From Dipteris shenzhenensis (Eukaryota > Polypodiophyta > Polypodiopsida > Gleicheniales): a stretch of DNA of 64,000 nucleotides. How positions within the stretch are numbered: the stretch's first letter is position 1; the number at the start of each line of letters is the position of its first letter. Below the pieces are notes generated by a model. The model saw nothing but the letters and a program-made list of their open reading frames with translations, had not been told where the DNA came from and searched no databases. Position numbers and translations under genes: made by a program. The stretch lies in the NCBI GenBank assembly GCA_047967505.1, contig CM106540.1; one strand, given 5' to 3'. This document shows positions 34,201-47,743 of this stretch, one piece after another.

Positions 34201-37200
34201 ACCGCAGCTTGTTGTATCAAGATTTTCACGGTCTCATAGACCCATCGGTCTTCCGAAGACTTTAATAAACTTTCTTTCTTTCTTTCTTTCCTCCGGCCTG
34301 TCTACCCTAACCGCCTAGCACGTAGCTCCATACAGTTGTACAGCTCAAGTCCATACAGCCACGTCCGCACAGCAGGCGTCATCCAGGTCCGTACAGCCAT
34401 ACAGCAAGACAGGCAGTACAGCCGTACCATACACCAGCGAGACACACCTAGCTCCAGGGTTTGGGCTGAGCCCCTAAACCAACCCTAGGGGTTAGTCACA
34501 GCAAGGGGTTGCCAAATACATGCAGGCCACCATGGATGGGGATGCCAAGATGCCCGGTTTTTCCCAAGATCGATACTTTTACCTCGACTCCGACCAAAGC
34601 TTCATACTCTTCCATCACGGCCCTCCCTTCGTGACACACCCCATACAAGTTTGCAAAGACGCCACTACTTACAGCAGGAAATCCATGAGCTCAAGCTCAA
34701 ACTTGCAGCTCTAGAGAGGAAAACAAATGCTTGGGAAGGATAAGGAAAGCAGGAGATCATTCACGAAGTATTGCAAATACACAATACAGTAGCACCCACA
34801 CAAAACATAGTAACTACAGTCCAGGACTTGGTTCCAACTCAGCTCAAGTCAGTGAAAAAGGAAATTACAGCAACCCCGGACACTAAGATCAACACATCGG
34901 ACATGTATGTATAAGTAAAGAAACAGGAAAAAAGGGTGGAAAATACAAGAATCATACGCATAGGGGGGCTATCAGAGGGCTGGTTTGAAGTAAGTCACAA
35001 GGAAAATCAGGACAATATCATGGAAAGAATCCCACAGATAGAGTGTGAAGCTGAAGACGTACTTGATGTCGTCCAAGAGGGGACACAAGCCAAAGTATGC
35101 TTCCAAGACAAGATGAAAGAAGCAAGATTCTCAAGAAAACTAATAAATTGAGAGGTACTAAAATATGGATAGCAGAGGATCTCCGATTCAGCTCAAAATG
35201 AAGGCCATTAAATTGGCTAAAAAGAAGGATGCTCAAAAGGAAGGAAAATGGGCTGTTTATAAAGATGGAAAAGCATTAATCAGAGATTTCAAATCCAGAT
35301 CTAAAGACTCAGTCTCAAACTGATGTTATTCAGGCCACCTTTAAGATAGTATTTCAATGTAATTATGATATAATAATTTGGGGCTGAGCTGCTTTTGGCA
35401 CTCCCCAGAGTACACTCTATTGAGGTCCAACCTATCACAGCTTTCCTCAGGGGAGACCAACAGAGACGAGGGGTCACTCTAGACATAGCCCAGAGAGTCC
35501 AAAGGGCGAGGAGACCGCGCCCCCCACCGCAGCGCGAGACAGCTCGACAGACACAGATACAAGATATTTTCGCGGCTCACCAAAGAGCCATCACTGTACC
35601 AGGCTTCGGTTTCGTCCCAGCGCCTGGATAGATTGATTGATATGATTATGATTATGATTATGATTCTGTTAGCATAGATTAGTACTCAGCAAGGGTCCTA
35701 GTGTGCCCTTTGCTTCAGCCCACTGAGGCTTGTATGAGTGCGCTTTTCTGTGCACTTTGTCGGCTCTTAGAACTTGAGGCCACCATCTAGAAGAGCTCGA
35801 GAAGATGAACATATGAGCACTGGAAGGTACGATTTCTAGAAAGTAATTTATGAGATCAAAGATTGAAGAGCCAGGCTCCTTTAAAGCACTAAAGCAACCT
35901 CACAAAGAAGAGGGCATGCAAGTGGGACAAGAGGCTGAGCATTACCTGCCCCTCACCTCCCTGCCTCTCCTATGAAAGACCCCTAGGGCCCTCATTCCAG
36001 CAACAACAAACTCCCACGCTGAAGTCTGAGCTCCCTGCTGCAAATATGCTCCCTAGTATGCCTTGTCACCCTGCCAAGTCCTCCTCACCATCCTCTCTTG
36101 TAGATTGCGATTCTCCCATGAAGGACACAACCCTGACTTTCAGGATGCCGACTGCCCAACGATCTGCCACTCCAGCAGTCCTCATCACCTAGGCGTCTTG
36201 GCTTGTTGCCATAGCTTGCTGTACTTCTGCCTTCATTCACTTCTGCCAGACCCCCTCTCTGCTGCCCAAAGTGCCTTTTTCCAGCATTTCCCTCTGCCCT
36301 TGTGGACAATTCAAACCAGGCCATATAGGCTGATCAGACCACACTGCCAGTTCAGCTTCCCTGCTCTTCGAAGGCCATTCAGCCTCGTTCCCCACTGTGA
36401 ATTGTGCACTACATCTGCAACGACCATGTGCACACAATCTGTAATGTCAAAACGAACTTCTACTCAAGCAGGCCTCCACAGCAAGTACATTCCCAATCTT
36501 ACAACCTCTCCTGCAGGTTCAATTCATGAGCTCTCTAGCAACTTCCTTCTTCTGCCTGAAGTGCCCTTACACTTGCTACGTGCAATCTAATCTTCTGCTC
36601 TCATGTCCACTGAATAATCACTCCAACCTGCTGGCTACTGAAGTACCTCAGAACTGCTTCCAGTTGCAGTGATCAAAGCTATCCTCTGAAACAGATGAAT
36701 GACTATTAATTGCAGTGATAAACCAAGCTACTTACATTTCGCCTAGGCCATAGCTGGGTACGGATGATCAGTCAGATGCTGTTCTCTTCTCTCAATCTAG
36801 GCCTGCAATGGGCAAGATTGGCATTCCTCAAATTTAATATACAGGACAGTGCAAAACAAAAATCTATCTTAAGTCTCTCTTGGAGTTGGTAAAGCTGGTC
36901 ATATCTATATGGGCATGGCTCACCCATGTTAAGCCCAGTCAGAAGTCTTGTGCACTCACTCTGTCAGACTGTGCCCTGCAGGTGAGTTGAGATGAATAAA
37001 ATTAGCCTACCGGCGGGGGTTCCCCACTGCCATGCTTGGCACCTTCATTTGTGCCTCTTCTTTGTGTGGCAATCAAATACTGAAAAAGGGACTAGAAATC
37101 GTGACACTCAACCCACATCACCAGCACCAGGCATTCACACAAATGCTGATACATCAAACCTGCCCCTCACAGGAACAAATCATTTGAGCATGGAACGATG

Positions 37201-40200
37201 TGCAATAAGGAATAAAACATTCAACATAATATTAACTTGCTTGACCTCACCGAAGAGTTTCCAGATTGAAAACAGTGATATCTCCTATGCTATTCGCAGT
37301 TGCTAGCCACTGGCCATCTGAGCTTGTACACATTGTTGTTATAGGATGAACCCTTGGAAATTGTTGAGGCATATCCCTTTCAACCTCAAACCGGTGTAAA
37401 ACTTCCGATGTATCTACATCTACTACCTGAAAGATGTCAAAAACCTCAAAGTAAATTTTCAAAATCATCTCAACCAATAGTATCGTACAAACAAACTGAC
37501 TTCTAAGTACCAAACCTGTCGGTTAGCATAAAATATTTGAATATGTTAACAAGTACTGGTTTTCATACAAAATAGAACCTTGAAATCACTCCTATAAGAT
37601 ATCATAACAGAATGTCTTATAATGTCGGAATCAAAATCACAAAAAAGGTGAAAAGCTTACAAAAACAGTATTATTGGGACAGGCAAGAAGTAGGTGGCTG
37701 GAACCACTGAAAACCATACTGTGTGCAGGTGGAAGATCTTTTGGAAGCCTTCTCTTCCTTATTCCCCATGTTCCCATCTCAGATGCGTCCGTTCCAGGTT
37801 GCTGTTCTAACTCAAAGAGCCGAGGTTTCAGCTGATCTGATATTGCAACTAGTTGTCCTGTAGCTGATAATGCACTACATGATATGTGCTCAGCAGACTT
37901 GCACTTTATTCTAGCAAGTAATGCTGGTGGGTACCCCTTTATCTTGCCTGCTTGCTTTATATCCTTTGTGAGAAGAGGCTTACCATTGCTGTGCCCATTT
38001 GGTAGATCTGAAACCCCCATCAATCTAGAATCCTTCTTCAGCTCTCCATTGGGACACTTTTGGCCAGCCTGTTCCAACTGAAATTTTGATTTTCTCTTCC
38101 GAACAGGAAAAGAAACATTCTGGGTCAGACCTGACATCCCACTTTCTGATGCCACCTTCCCAGCAGAAGCTTGATTGATATTAATTTTCCATACATCCAC
38201 CTCGTGTTGATGCTGTGCCATCATGATTAGTCCATTATGCAGTCTTGATTGCAGAGCCACCCATACAGGTGTTCGTTGAGGGGCACAGCAGACATCATGA
38301 GGGTGAAATGCAAGAAATGCATTTGCAGGGTAAGTAAAGATCTTTGCATCATTGCCTCCAGATACAAGCATAGGAATTCCTGACTGTTCCGACTTAAACT
38401 GATTTTGCTCCATCCACGATCTCTTAAGTTTTTTCCTTTCCCTTTTCAAGGATTTGTCAGCCATCTCACCTGCATTACGTGATTATTTGAAAATTCATTC
38501 TCAGACAGAGTAAAAAACAATACGAAAGAAGCAGCAGACAACTGTGCCATATTAAACAACACATGCCTTGAAGCGTAGGGGAAGCCACTGCCAATGCTCT
38601 AACATCATGAGTATGTGTTCTCTTGCTACCCACATACACCCATCTATCGCCTAGCCCAATTCCCAAAGCTACTTCAGAAGTTCCATCGTTATCAGCCAAC
38701 GTGCTACTTTCTGGGACCAGCTGGTACTGCACAACCTGCAAGTAGCAGAACTGCTAACAAATTAGGGACAATATACAATCCTACTGCTCCAGCATGAACA
38801 ACAGTAACAGGGTCCAGCCCAGATGTCACCAAAATAGTCCAATCACGAGATCATCCATACCAAATACCATCAAGACCACATGACATACAAGCAGTCCTTC
38901 AGACATCATTTCTCACGAAGACACCCATTCATCAGACTACTCTGTTGCCAACAAAAAGATATCACAAAAATTGGCCCAAAAAGGTACATTGAAGAGCTCC
39001 CCCGCCCAAAAAAAGATATCATTAACACACCACAAATCAGCCTCTAGCTGCAACTTATCATCTTTTGCATAATGGATGGAGTTGTTTTTAGGCGTTGCGC
39101 AAAATGCCTAGTTTTACTGATTGTCTTCCATGAATAGTTAAGCTGGTGCTTGTTGAGGATTATCTGGCCTCCTGTAGGGTTACTAGTTTACTAACAGAGA
39201 GGTCTGGACACTATTCAGTTTCAACTCTTCACAGGGCAGCTACATATGCAGGGTTTTGTGACCTCTGAAAACAGAAGTGAAATTTCTGTGCAATAAATCA
39301 TTCCATTCTGTCAAAATGGCAACTACTACTCTAGACCACTCCATGATCAAACAACTGGATTTGAATGGGTCACACAACAGTAAGATCACATCCCTTGATC
39401 AGAAAGTCTGCACAAACTGTTCTACACATCAGTACATCGACGCCAGACACATTCAAGCATCTGAAACATGTTAGGGCATTCCGAAAAAACTCTAATGTGA
39501 CTTGTACAATGGAACATTGTGAAACAAAAAAATTACATCCCGTGATCAGAAAATCTGTTCTACACATCAGTACATTAACGCCAGACATGTCAAATATTGC
39601 AATGTGATCCATAAAATGAAACAATTTGAAACAGATTGCATACATGAATAAAAGATACGTACACATAAATATCTCACATATACACACACACATGCAGATA
39701 TGTACCCCTAGGCGTGTGACATTTTTAAAAACGGTAGAATGTAGGCATGTATGTATGTATATATGTATGGGAGAAGAAGAGGCGTAAAAAATCTTACCAT
39801 TCCTGCGTAGAAAAAGTGATTTGAGCTTTCCAATTAAAGTAAGATTAACAAAGTGCCATGTTACCTAATTAATACCTCATAAGATATGATATAGCATATC
39901 AACGTATAGAACAGATCAGTTTTATTACTAAATTTACATAGAGATGATACCAAGCTGTTCATTGAGTCTTGATATTAGTACATTACAATATTTATATCAT
40001 ATACACATTGCTTCCCAAACATCGCAGTATCTCTTTTCAAGAAACAGAATTCCACAAACTTGCATTCCAGGCGGAAATTATGCAAACAGGGTATTGTCAA
40101 GTTACAGGGTAACCCTTAAAATCAACCTTTGGAAGTGTTTGGGCATATTCTTGATTCACACACAGACACACAATAAACAGCATCAGCAATTATAATGCTT

Positions 40201-40506
40201 TGACTCCATACGGAGCCAAACAACTGACTACAGCAAAGCTTACCTGTCCATCAGCCCCAGCTGCAAATACAGATCGATGGTTTGGTGAAGCTGCAAGGGC
40301 TAAGACGTCTGCCATATGAGCAGTGTGTGCTTGCAACAATGTACCCTGATTCCCATCCCAAAACTGAGTGCTTCCCTTACTGTCTCCACTAACCACAGTT
40401 CCATCCCTGAAATCACAAGAAAATTATATCACAACGGGTGATTCTCTGTGAGTTAGACAACAAAACCTGCAATGAAAGGTCTTTAACATATGACACATGT
40501 GAACAA

Positions 40507-40543
<37 letters not shown>

Positions 40544-43500
40544 GCCCACCCGCCCTCTACATAGGTGGATGGGGTCTATGAGACTCACAATACCGAGACC
40601 CTATCATGCACCATTTGGAACTGTAATGCTACACAGGAAAAGACATAGTTTTCTACACAAAGACACTTGAGAGTCAAAGCGCCCACTGCCAATTGTTAGC
40701 AGGTGCACATGGGAGTCAGCCTTCAGAGACGAGACGAGGGAGACAGGTGGAGTCCAAGGGTCTGAAGGAGTGGTAGTGCCTTACAGATCATCTCTCTTGG
40801 GCCCATCTCAATTGAGAGAAGGGATATACACTCCCGATTCTTGTGGGTCCGAATACGACGCGTAGATAATCGGGATCTCTTCATATAAGTGTGCTACTTT
40901 TCACCTGAGACTAGACTTCACCCTGCAAGGTCCTTCTAGTTGGGGACTTCAACACTGGGATGAGCACCCGACAAGCACTACTCTTGGACTTTCATGATGA
41001 TGCCATACTACTACCGGATATTGATCTCGATGAGGCAGGGATGACACGCATATCTACTGACAGACATGGACCAGTCACATCATACGGACAAGCGCTTTTA
41101 GATATGGGTAGGATGCATGACCTCATCATTTACAATGGTCTTAAGCTATGGCCCTCCTCAAGTGGTTTCACTTGTTTTCCACATTGGGGGGCTCTAGCGT
41201 AGTTGACTACATCATTGGATCCCTTGCCTTCACGTCACACATCACTGACTTCTAAGTCTCACCAGCACCCCTGGGGGCAGATCACACCTACCTCTTCTTC
41301 AACATTTCCACCCTTTGCAACACCTTCCCCTGCACCGATCTCACACACCACCTATCACGACATACACTTCAATCATGACCTTGCTCCCCGCCTACTTTGC
41401 ACGGCTTTACACACTACTCACCTGCATCGATGAGATACCCCTATTAGAAGACCCTGCTGCCTTGATTAGTCGCTCACTACACGAGGCTGCTCTCCACGCT
41501 TTTCCTTAAACCACACGCAGCACGCTCCACTAGACCACCACCTCTCTACTTCACGCCTTGCCATAGTTGGTACAACAAGGAGTGTAAGGTCATACGCCGA
41601 CAACTCCAACTCGAGGCCAAATATAGCCTTCTGAGTGAACTAGACATGGTACGCTTACCGCCATCTAGTACACCAAAAGAAGCAAGCGTTTCTCCGCCGA
41701 AATGAGGAGGAGCTACTAAACACACTGTTTAGTAACAACTGCAAGGACTTTTTATTGAAGTTCCTTGAGCAGAAGCCCCCTTCACCCCTAACTGTAACAC
41801 AGGTTTAACACACACATGCCCATATAATGTTCCCAACCAACCCGCCCCTGATCTCTCGCGCACACCCCCTGCCCCACCACTTCATAGTTACCAAAAACGG
41901 CCATTTCTGGCCTAGAAACGAAAACACAGAAACAAAAACGGTGTTTCTTCTAGAAACATTGTTTCGTAATCACTCGTTTTTTTGTGGTTGTTGTTGTGTG
42001 GCCCTCTTTTGATTAAACTTCTTTCTGCACTCTTTTGATTAAACTATTTTTTACCGATTTGTCACCTCCTGTCATCGTTTCCGTTGCCTCTCGTGCTACT
42101 GCTCTCCAACCTCTCCATCTTTGATTCCTGGTCTTTGGCACCCGCAGCTTGCTCTCCTCTTCATCCCCCCATCCTGCAGGCTGCAGCATGCTCTCCATCC
42201 AACAGGCTGGCAGCTGCTCTCCATCCTCAGCTTGCTCTCAGCTCTCCATCCCCCCACTACCTCTCCTATCTTACCTCTCCATCCTCCTCCTACCTCTCAT
42301 CCTCCTCCGACTCCTTCTACCTCTCCATCCAATTTCACCTCCCCATCTGGCATCCTCCTTCTACCTCTCAATCTTTCCTCACCTCTCCATCCTCCCTCTC
42401 AAACTTCATATTGTTGTAACTCCAAACTTGTTAGAACTTAGAACTTAGAACTTAGTTCATGACACATGTTGATTGTTGAAGCATCATTCATGGATAACAG
42501 ATGATACTACATAGATCAATCATCATAGGAATTTAGAATCATAGAAGCATACATGATGCTTCAAGAATAGATAATTTGCACTCTATTGATAATTGTATTA
42601 TGCAAGTTTCCGTCGAGACCACGGGACCATGGATCAAGTACTCACACTCCGGAGTGTTATATAGGAGGCAGGGCACGTAAGTAGAGAGTATGACGTTGCT
42701 TTATGGATTTTTGCAAAGCCTTCAACATAGTCTCAAGGGCCCGTTTCATCAAGCGTCTTCAAGAAATGGGATATGACCTGGAGATCATCTGGGCAGTTAT
42801 GGCACTTATGAGTGAGTCTCAGGCAGAGTTTGGACACGCGCCAAATGGACTGAGGAGATCATGAGCACCGTTGGGGTCAAACAAGCCTTCAACACAGTCT
42901 CACAGGCCCGTTTCATCAAGCGTCTTCAAGAAGTGGGATATGACCGAGAGATCATCTGGGCGGTTATGGCACTTACGAGTGAGTCTCATGCAGAGTTTGG
43001 ACATGTGCCGAATGGACTGAGAAGATCATGAGCACCATTGGGGTCAAACAAGGTTGACCGCTATCACCAACCTTCTTAGGGGTCTACATTGATGAACTTG
43101 AGACTTTCACGGAGGCACTTGGTGGCGCAGGTTGCTCTCGCCAGTACCCTACTTTGGATTCTCTTATACGAAGATGATGTAGTGCAGATGTATTCCTCTC
43201 CCGAGGGTCTCCAGAGACACTTAGACATGCTACTGGCTTTCTGCGAGTCACATGACTTGAAGGTCGACCTTGACAAGGCATGTCTACCCACCACTTACAG
43301 CCATATCAATATTCAATAGACACTCCCTTCACGCGCTTGACACAGCAAGTAATTCATTGACGATCTATGGATATATCCTCGAAGGACATGGGTATCTCCC
43401 CTACAACCACATGCAACAAAAATGGACTTCTAGAAATAGCATTTTCTCCATCTCAATGAGGACAGCTTCATCCGCAAACTAGGACACCTATAGATTCCCC

Positions 43501-46500
43501 TGTCCCATGCAGTTTGCATCATCATGGGCATCGTCATGGGTCAACTCACGAATTCATCGCATAGATCCTAAATTGAGGTGGGACTTGAGATTGCTTCCAC
43601 GGGAAAACGCAAAGATCTGAGACTCTCTACTCTATGGTACACACAAGAAGTGGAGATAGAAGTGCATGTTCTAATGCAATGCGCCAACATACTACAAGAT
43701 CCAGGGAGATATCAATGTCTTTTCACCCATTAATGCGTTGGACTATTCATACACAACGAGCTTATCTCACTCAACTCTAAGGCTGCCAATTAGACTTCCA
43801 AAACCTGCCAGCACGACATGGGACAAAAGCCCAACAAGCACTCACCCCATTCAAGGTATAGCCCTTGTGACATCTCGTCTATGGCACCCTAGAGTACATA
43901 CGAAGTCATAGACGGCAACAACAAATCTTGAATGTGTATCAGAGACACCGTGACTCGCAATGGGACCCTAGTCGAGCCCACATAGAGCTCAAGCTACTCA
44001 TGACCATAGTTAACAAATCTCAAAAGTGTACCAGAGACACCGGGACTCGCAATGGGAACTTGGTCGAGCCCACATAGAGCTCAAACTACTCATGACCATA
44101 GTTACCAAGGAACAGGAACATTCCACAAACATCAGATGTTGAAACAGGAACGTTTCGGGATGGGGGTACATGGAAGGGAAATTGGGAGCGCCACGTCATA
44201 TGACACATCATCAAGTCACATGGAAATATACCAAAATATGAAAACAAAATCACTTGTAACAGCTTTACATTTTCCATTTCAGCTTTAAACTTTTAAGAAC
44301 ACACAAAAATCCATAGAAAACAAAGATGTAAATAAATGAATATTTTTGCAATATGCATAGTATAGAAGTGCAAATGCCAGAATACGCAAATCATTGAGCA
44401 TGTAAATATGAGATATACAAGAAAAGGAGAGCTTGTGGCAGTCCTGAGAGAAGGGGGCTATGATGGGCTGAAAGGGTAGTAGAGGATAAGGTGCCCGGTG
44501 AGGGCTGACAGGGTGTGAGAGTGAAGTGAGGGCTGAGGGTAGTAGAGAGTCGAGTGAGGGCTGAGAGCAAAGAATGGGCCAAGACGTGCATATTCGGGAA
44601 ATTTTACAGGTCGCTTGCCGCGCCAAATATCAAATCACCACAACTAGCATGAGAACACGTTTGGGATTGGGGGAATGTGCCCTCAGCGTTCCACACCCGA
44701 TCTACCCTCCAGGAGCAATCAGGTTCCCTTCGTTTACGGAAGGGCATTCCCCTTCCCCATCCCTTGATCCCAAAAGGGGGAAATGGCGTTTCCTAGTAAC
44801 TATGCTCTTGCAGTAGCTGATTAAGAGTGATAGACACCTCCAGTTCCTGGTTGTTCCAAGACTCATGTGTATCCCAAGGGATTAGGTACCCCCAATTGCT
44901 CCAAGAAAGAAACTATGAACTAATTGAGGATATAAGAATGAAAGAGAATGAGACATTCAATATTGTCACTCTTTGGCAGTTTGGTCTTTCATTTCTATGG
45001 GTGGGCAATTCACGAGTTACTAGTACTACTTGGCAAAGGTTGAATCCCATACGGATCCAAATTACGAAGTCTTACATGATTTGTACGTAGAAGAAACACA
45101 AGATAAATAGAAGTTATTTCCGTATCAAGAAATGTACAATATATTTCATGATCACCAGCCTTGGACATAAACTGAAAATCGATTTCTGATGGCAGGGAGC
45201 AAGGCTACACTTAACATTCAGTAGGACTATTATGGCCAACTTATTTTTACCAGACAGACCCCACTTCCTCATAAGTTTAGTTGCCTACTGAAGATTGCTA
45301 CTTGAGATACGATGTAATTATTAGAAGAAATCAGCTTATATAGGTCTAAATCCACAAAAGCATACAAATTTGTATATTGTCTTCTCTATTTCCAACTTGG
45401 TCCAAAATCTAATAACATAACATGTTGCCTAAAGTCAGATTGTCTTTTATATTTCTAAATCCTTTGCAAGCTGTTTCCTTAGTGACGACACGGCTGAAGA
45501 ATGGGTATGTGTTCAAACATCAGGCGATGCTGCCATCAAATCCTCCAATTAAAGTCACAGCTATCGTCCTGAAAGGATAGACCTTTCTCACAAAGAACCT
45601 AAGCTTCACTATGTTTGAAAATATGTAAGAGAGAATTCATATGGCATCAACATATTCATCAAGCTCTATATTACAACTTGACTTACCGAAGGGTTAATAG
45701 GGACCATATGCATAAAGTGGAGCCACTTCCAGCACCTCCAAGCCCTGCTGTAATTCTATATATTTCCTGAAACCGTTTAGAATCCCAGCACCTTATGCAA
45801 CTGTAAAAACAGCCGAAATAGTACATTATCCAACATGCACAAGATTAGCAATAAATACAATAACGAATCCCAGTACTATCTCGTGCATTTGAAATCATCA
45901 AAGGACTATAAACTACATCTATAACACAGGACAGAAGGGGGAGGAAAAACAGACACCTAGATATGAACCTGCTGGTCAAGAAAGTATCAACTTTCACAGC
46001 AACTCACACTACTTATTTCAGCCCGAGCACAAAAAAAACAACGCACTATGCAATCCTGTAAGAACCACAACCCTGATACAAGATCCAAAGAACGTGAAAA
46101 AAAAAGTCCACGATCTGCAAAGTAATCATCAAAAAAGCCAACAAATGCACATGCACAGTGTAGCGCACTTAGATAGAAGAAATGCCAAAAACACTCCCGC
46201 AAAGTGCAAAACTAGGCTTGAGTACGACCCAAATACACTTTCTTACAAAAAAGTTTCAAAAAACTTCACTGCCCTTAAAAATCAACACATGATAAGTTCG
46301 ATCATACCCATCAGAGCCCCCAGAGAAAACTTTTGTTGCATCAAGACTCCATGCAACGCTCAATATTCGACCTGTACATTGAAACAAAAGATAGAATATC
46401 TGATAAAATTATCCGTTCTTCCTTAGCAACAGATCATATAGCCTCATTAACTAACCCCGCATTTACAAGCAGCAATCAGAATAAAATTTCATCTCGCAGC

Positions 46501-47687
46501 AGAATCGCAGTAAAATGCCGTTATCAGCTGCAACGAAAACAACAAATCGGTCCTCATCCACACAATCCAAAGCTGCTCTGGAGATTTCCAAAAGCAATCC
46601 ACGGTCAGAGCAGCTTCATGTTCCAAGTACACGCCTTCCCAATTTCTCCTGTCCCCTTTCCACATACATAACCTTGCTAACCATAATTATCCCTTGCTTG
46701 AAGAAACGTGTCACATGAAACCCACACTTGCATGCACAGTTTCAGACTCCCATTACCAATGTATGTTTAGAAATCAATTTTGTTCTTCCATCCAAGTAAA
46801 TCAATAAATTTCTGTACTTTCAATGCACAGATACAGGAAGACAAGCGCATGGTATAATAAAGGGTATAGGGCTTTTGAAATAATTGAAGGGACGCCCACT
46901 AGAGACGCATATACACTGACAAGCATTCAAGCTTATCTAACACTGACCTTGTACTCTTGGAAATGCATGCCTGTAAACCATACTTTCGCCATCTTTGACA
47001 GTAAACAATCGCACACATCCATCATCACAACCTACAGCAACTCTTGGCTCTCCCAAGATTTCATCTTTCTGCTCGCTATCATGTTCAATGTTTTCGTCAT
47101 CATCACTATCACTATCCTCACCAATCGAACTAGGCTGTCTGATGCTTGCAGGAATACTTTTTCTTTTAAATGCTCTATTTTCAACCAGGGAATGCTGAGG
47201 CTCAAGGGCCATGTTCCAGACAGACCCTCCATAAGATCTCACGATTTCCTGCAAATATATGAAAGATTAAGTCAAAGCAAATGAAAGTGTGCAAGCAAGT
47301 TTCTATCATTTGATGGAAACTTGCAGTCAGTGAAATCTTAATTATGACCCTATTTCATTTTTCTTGTCACCTCCATTGAGTATCCCTCACTTTCACACAA
47401 CACAAGTATAAATCCTCCTTCATGCGTGTCAGACTACAGAAAATATAGTTGAAGCATAAATTTGTTTTGAACAAGGAAAGAGCCCATGCGAGCATTACTG
47501 CAAAAAAAGATGATCAAAACAAGCCTACCTTAAGCTGTAATGTCGACAAATCCCATTCTGAAATAGAACCATCAAGGCCAGCAGAAAATAAGCGTCCCCT
47601 AGCAGAGAAAGTTGAATGACACCACAAAAGGCAGGAGATAGCTGCATCTCGCTTTCCCGGAATAGTCTGTCAAAAGAGAAAGTCTTA

Positions 47688-47743
<56 letters not shown>

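Larger units (their letters stand above)
28275..34291 (+). mobile_element. LINE-A, nearly full-length but broken; interrupted by LINE-B
   Basis: The order is: pyrimidine-rich leader with a Pro/Ser-rich frame (28,284-29,003), ORF1 (29,335-29,940, resuming at 31,075-31,290), ORF2 endonuclease (31,330-32,475), the start of RT (32,600-33,140), then the C-terminal zinc region (33,480-33,720) and 3' UTR. It ends in CCGAAGACTTTAATAAAC plus (TTTC)n at 34,272-34,290. The RT core, including YxDD, is deleted. It lies in UTP4 intron 9 on the strand opposite the gene. Confidence 0.85.
40543..43860 (+). mobile_element. LINE-A copy in UTP4 intron 5, broken
   Basis: From the left: the end of ORF1 and an endonuclease region (HHLEL-type start at 40,610, GDFN region at 40,945, [13 protein letters not shown] at 41,115), then sequence collinear with 32,590-32,760 to about 41,880. 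A ~710-bp foreign stretch (41,884-42,597) interrupts it. RT parts resume with a 167-bp tandem duplication, then [17 protein letters not shown] (YxDD motif, 43,155-43,205) and a degenerate zinc region near 43,620-43,690. Confidence 0.82.

Noticed and set aside
36063-36590. 175-codon plus-strand frame inside UTP4 intron 9
   Set aside because: No recognisable motif, atypical composition rich in Ser, Leu, Cys and His, and no homologous segment in the window.
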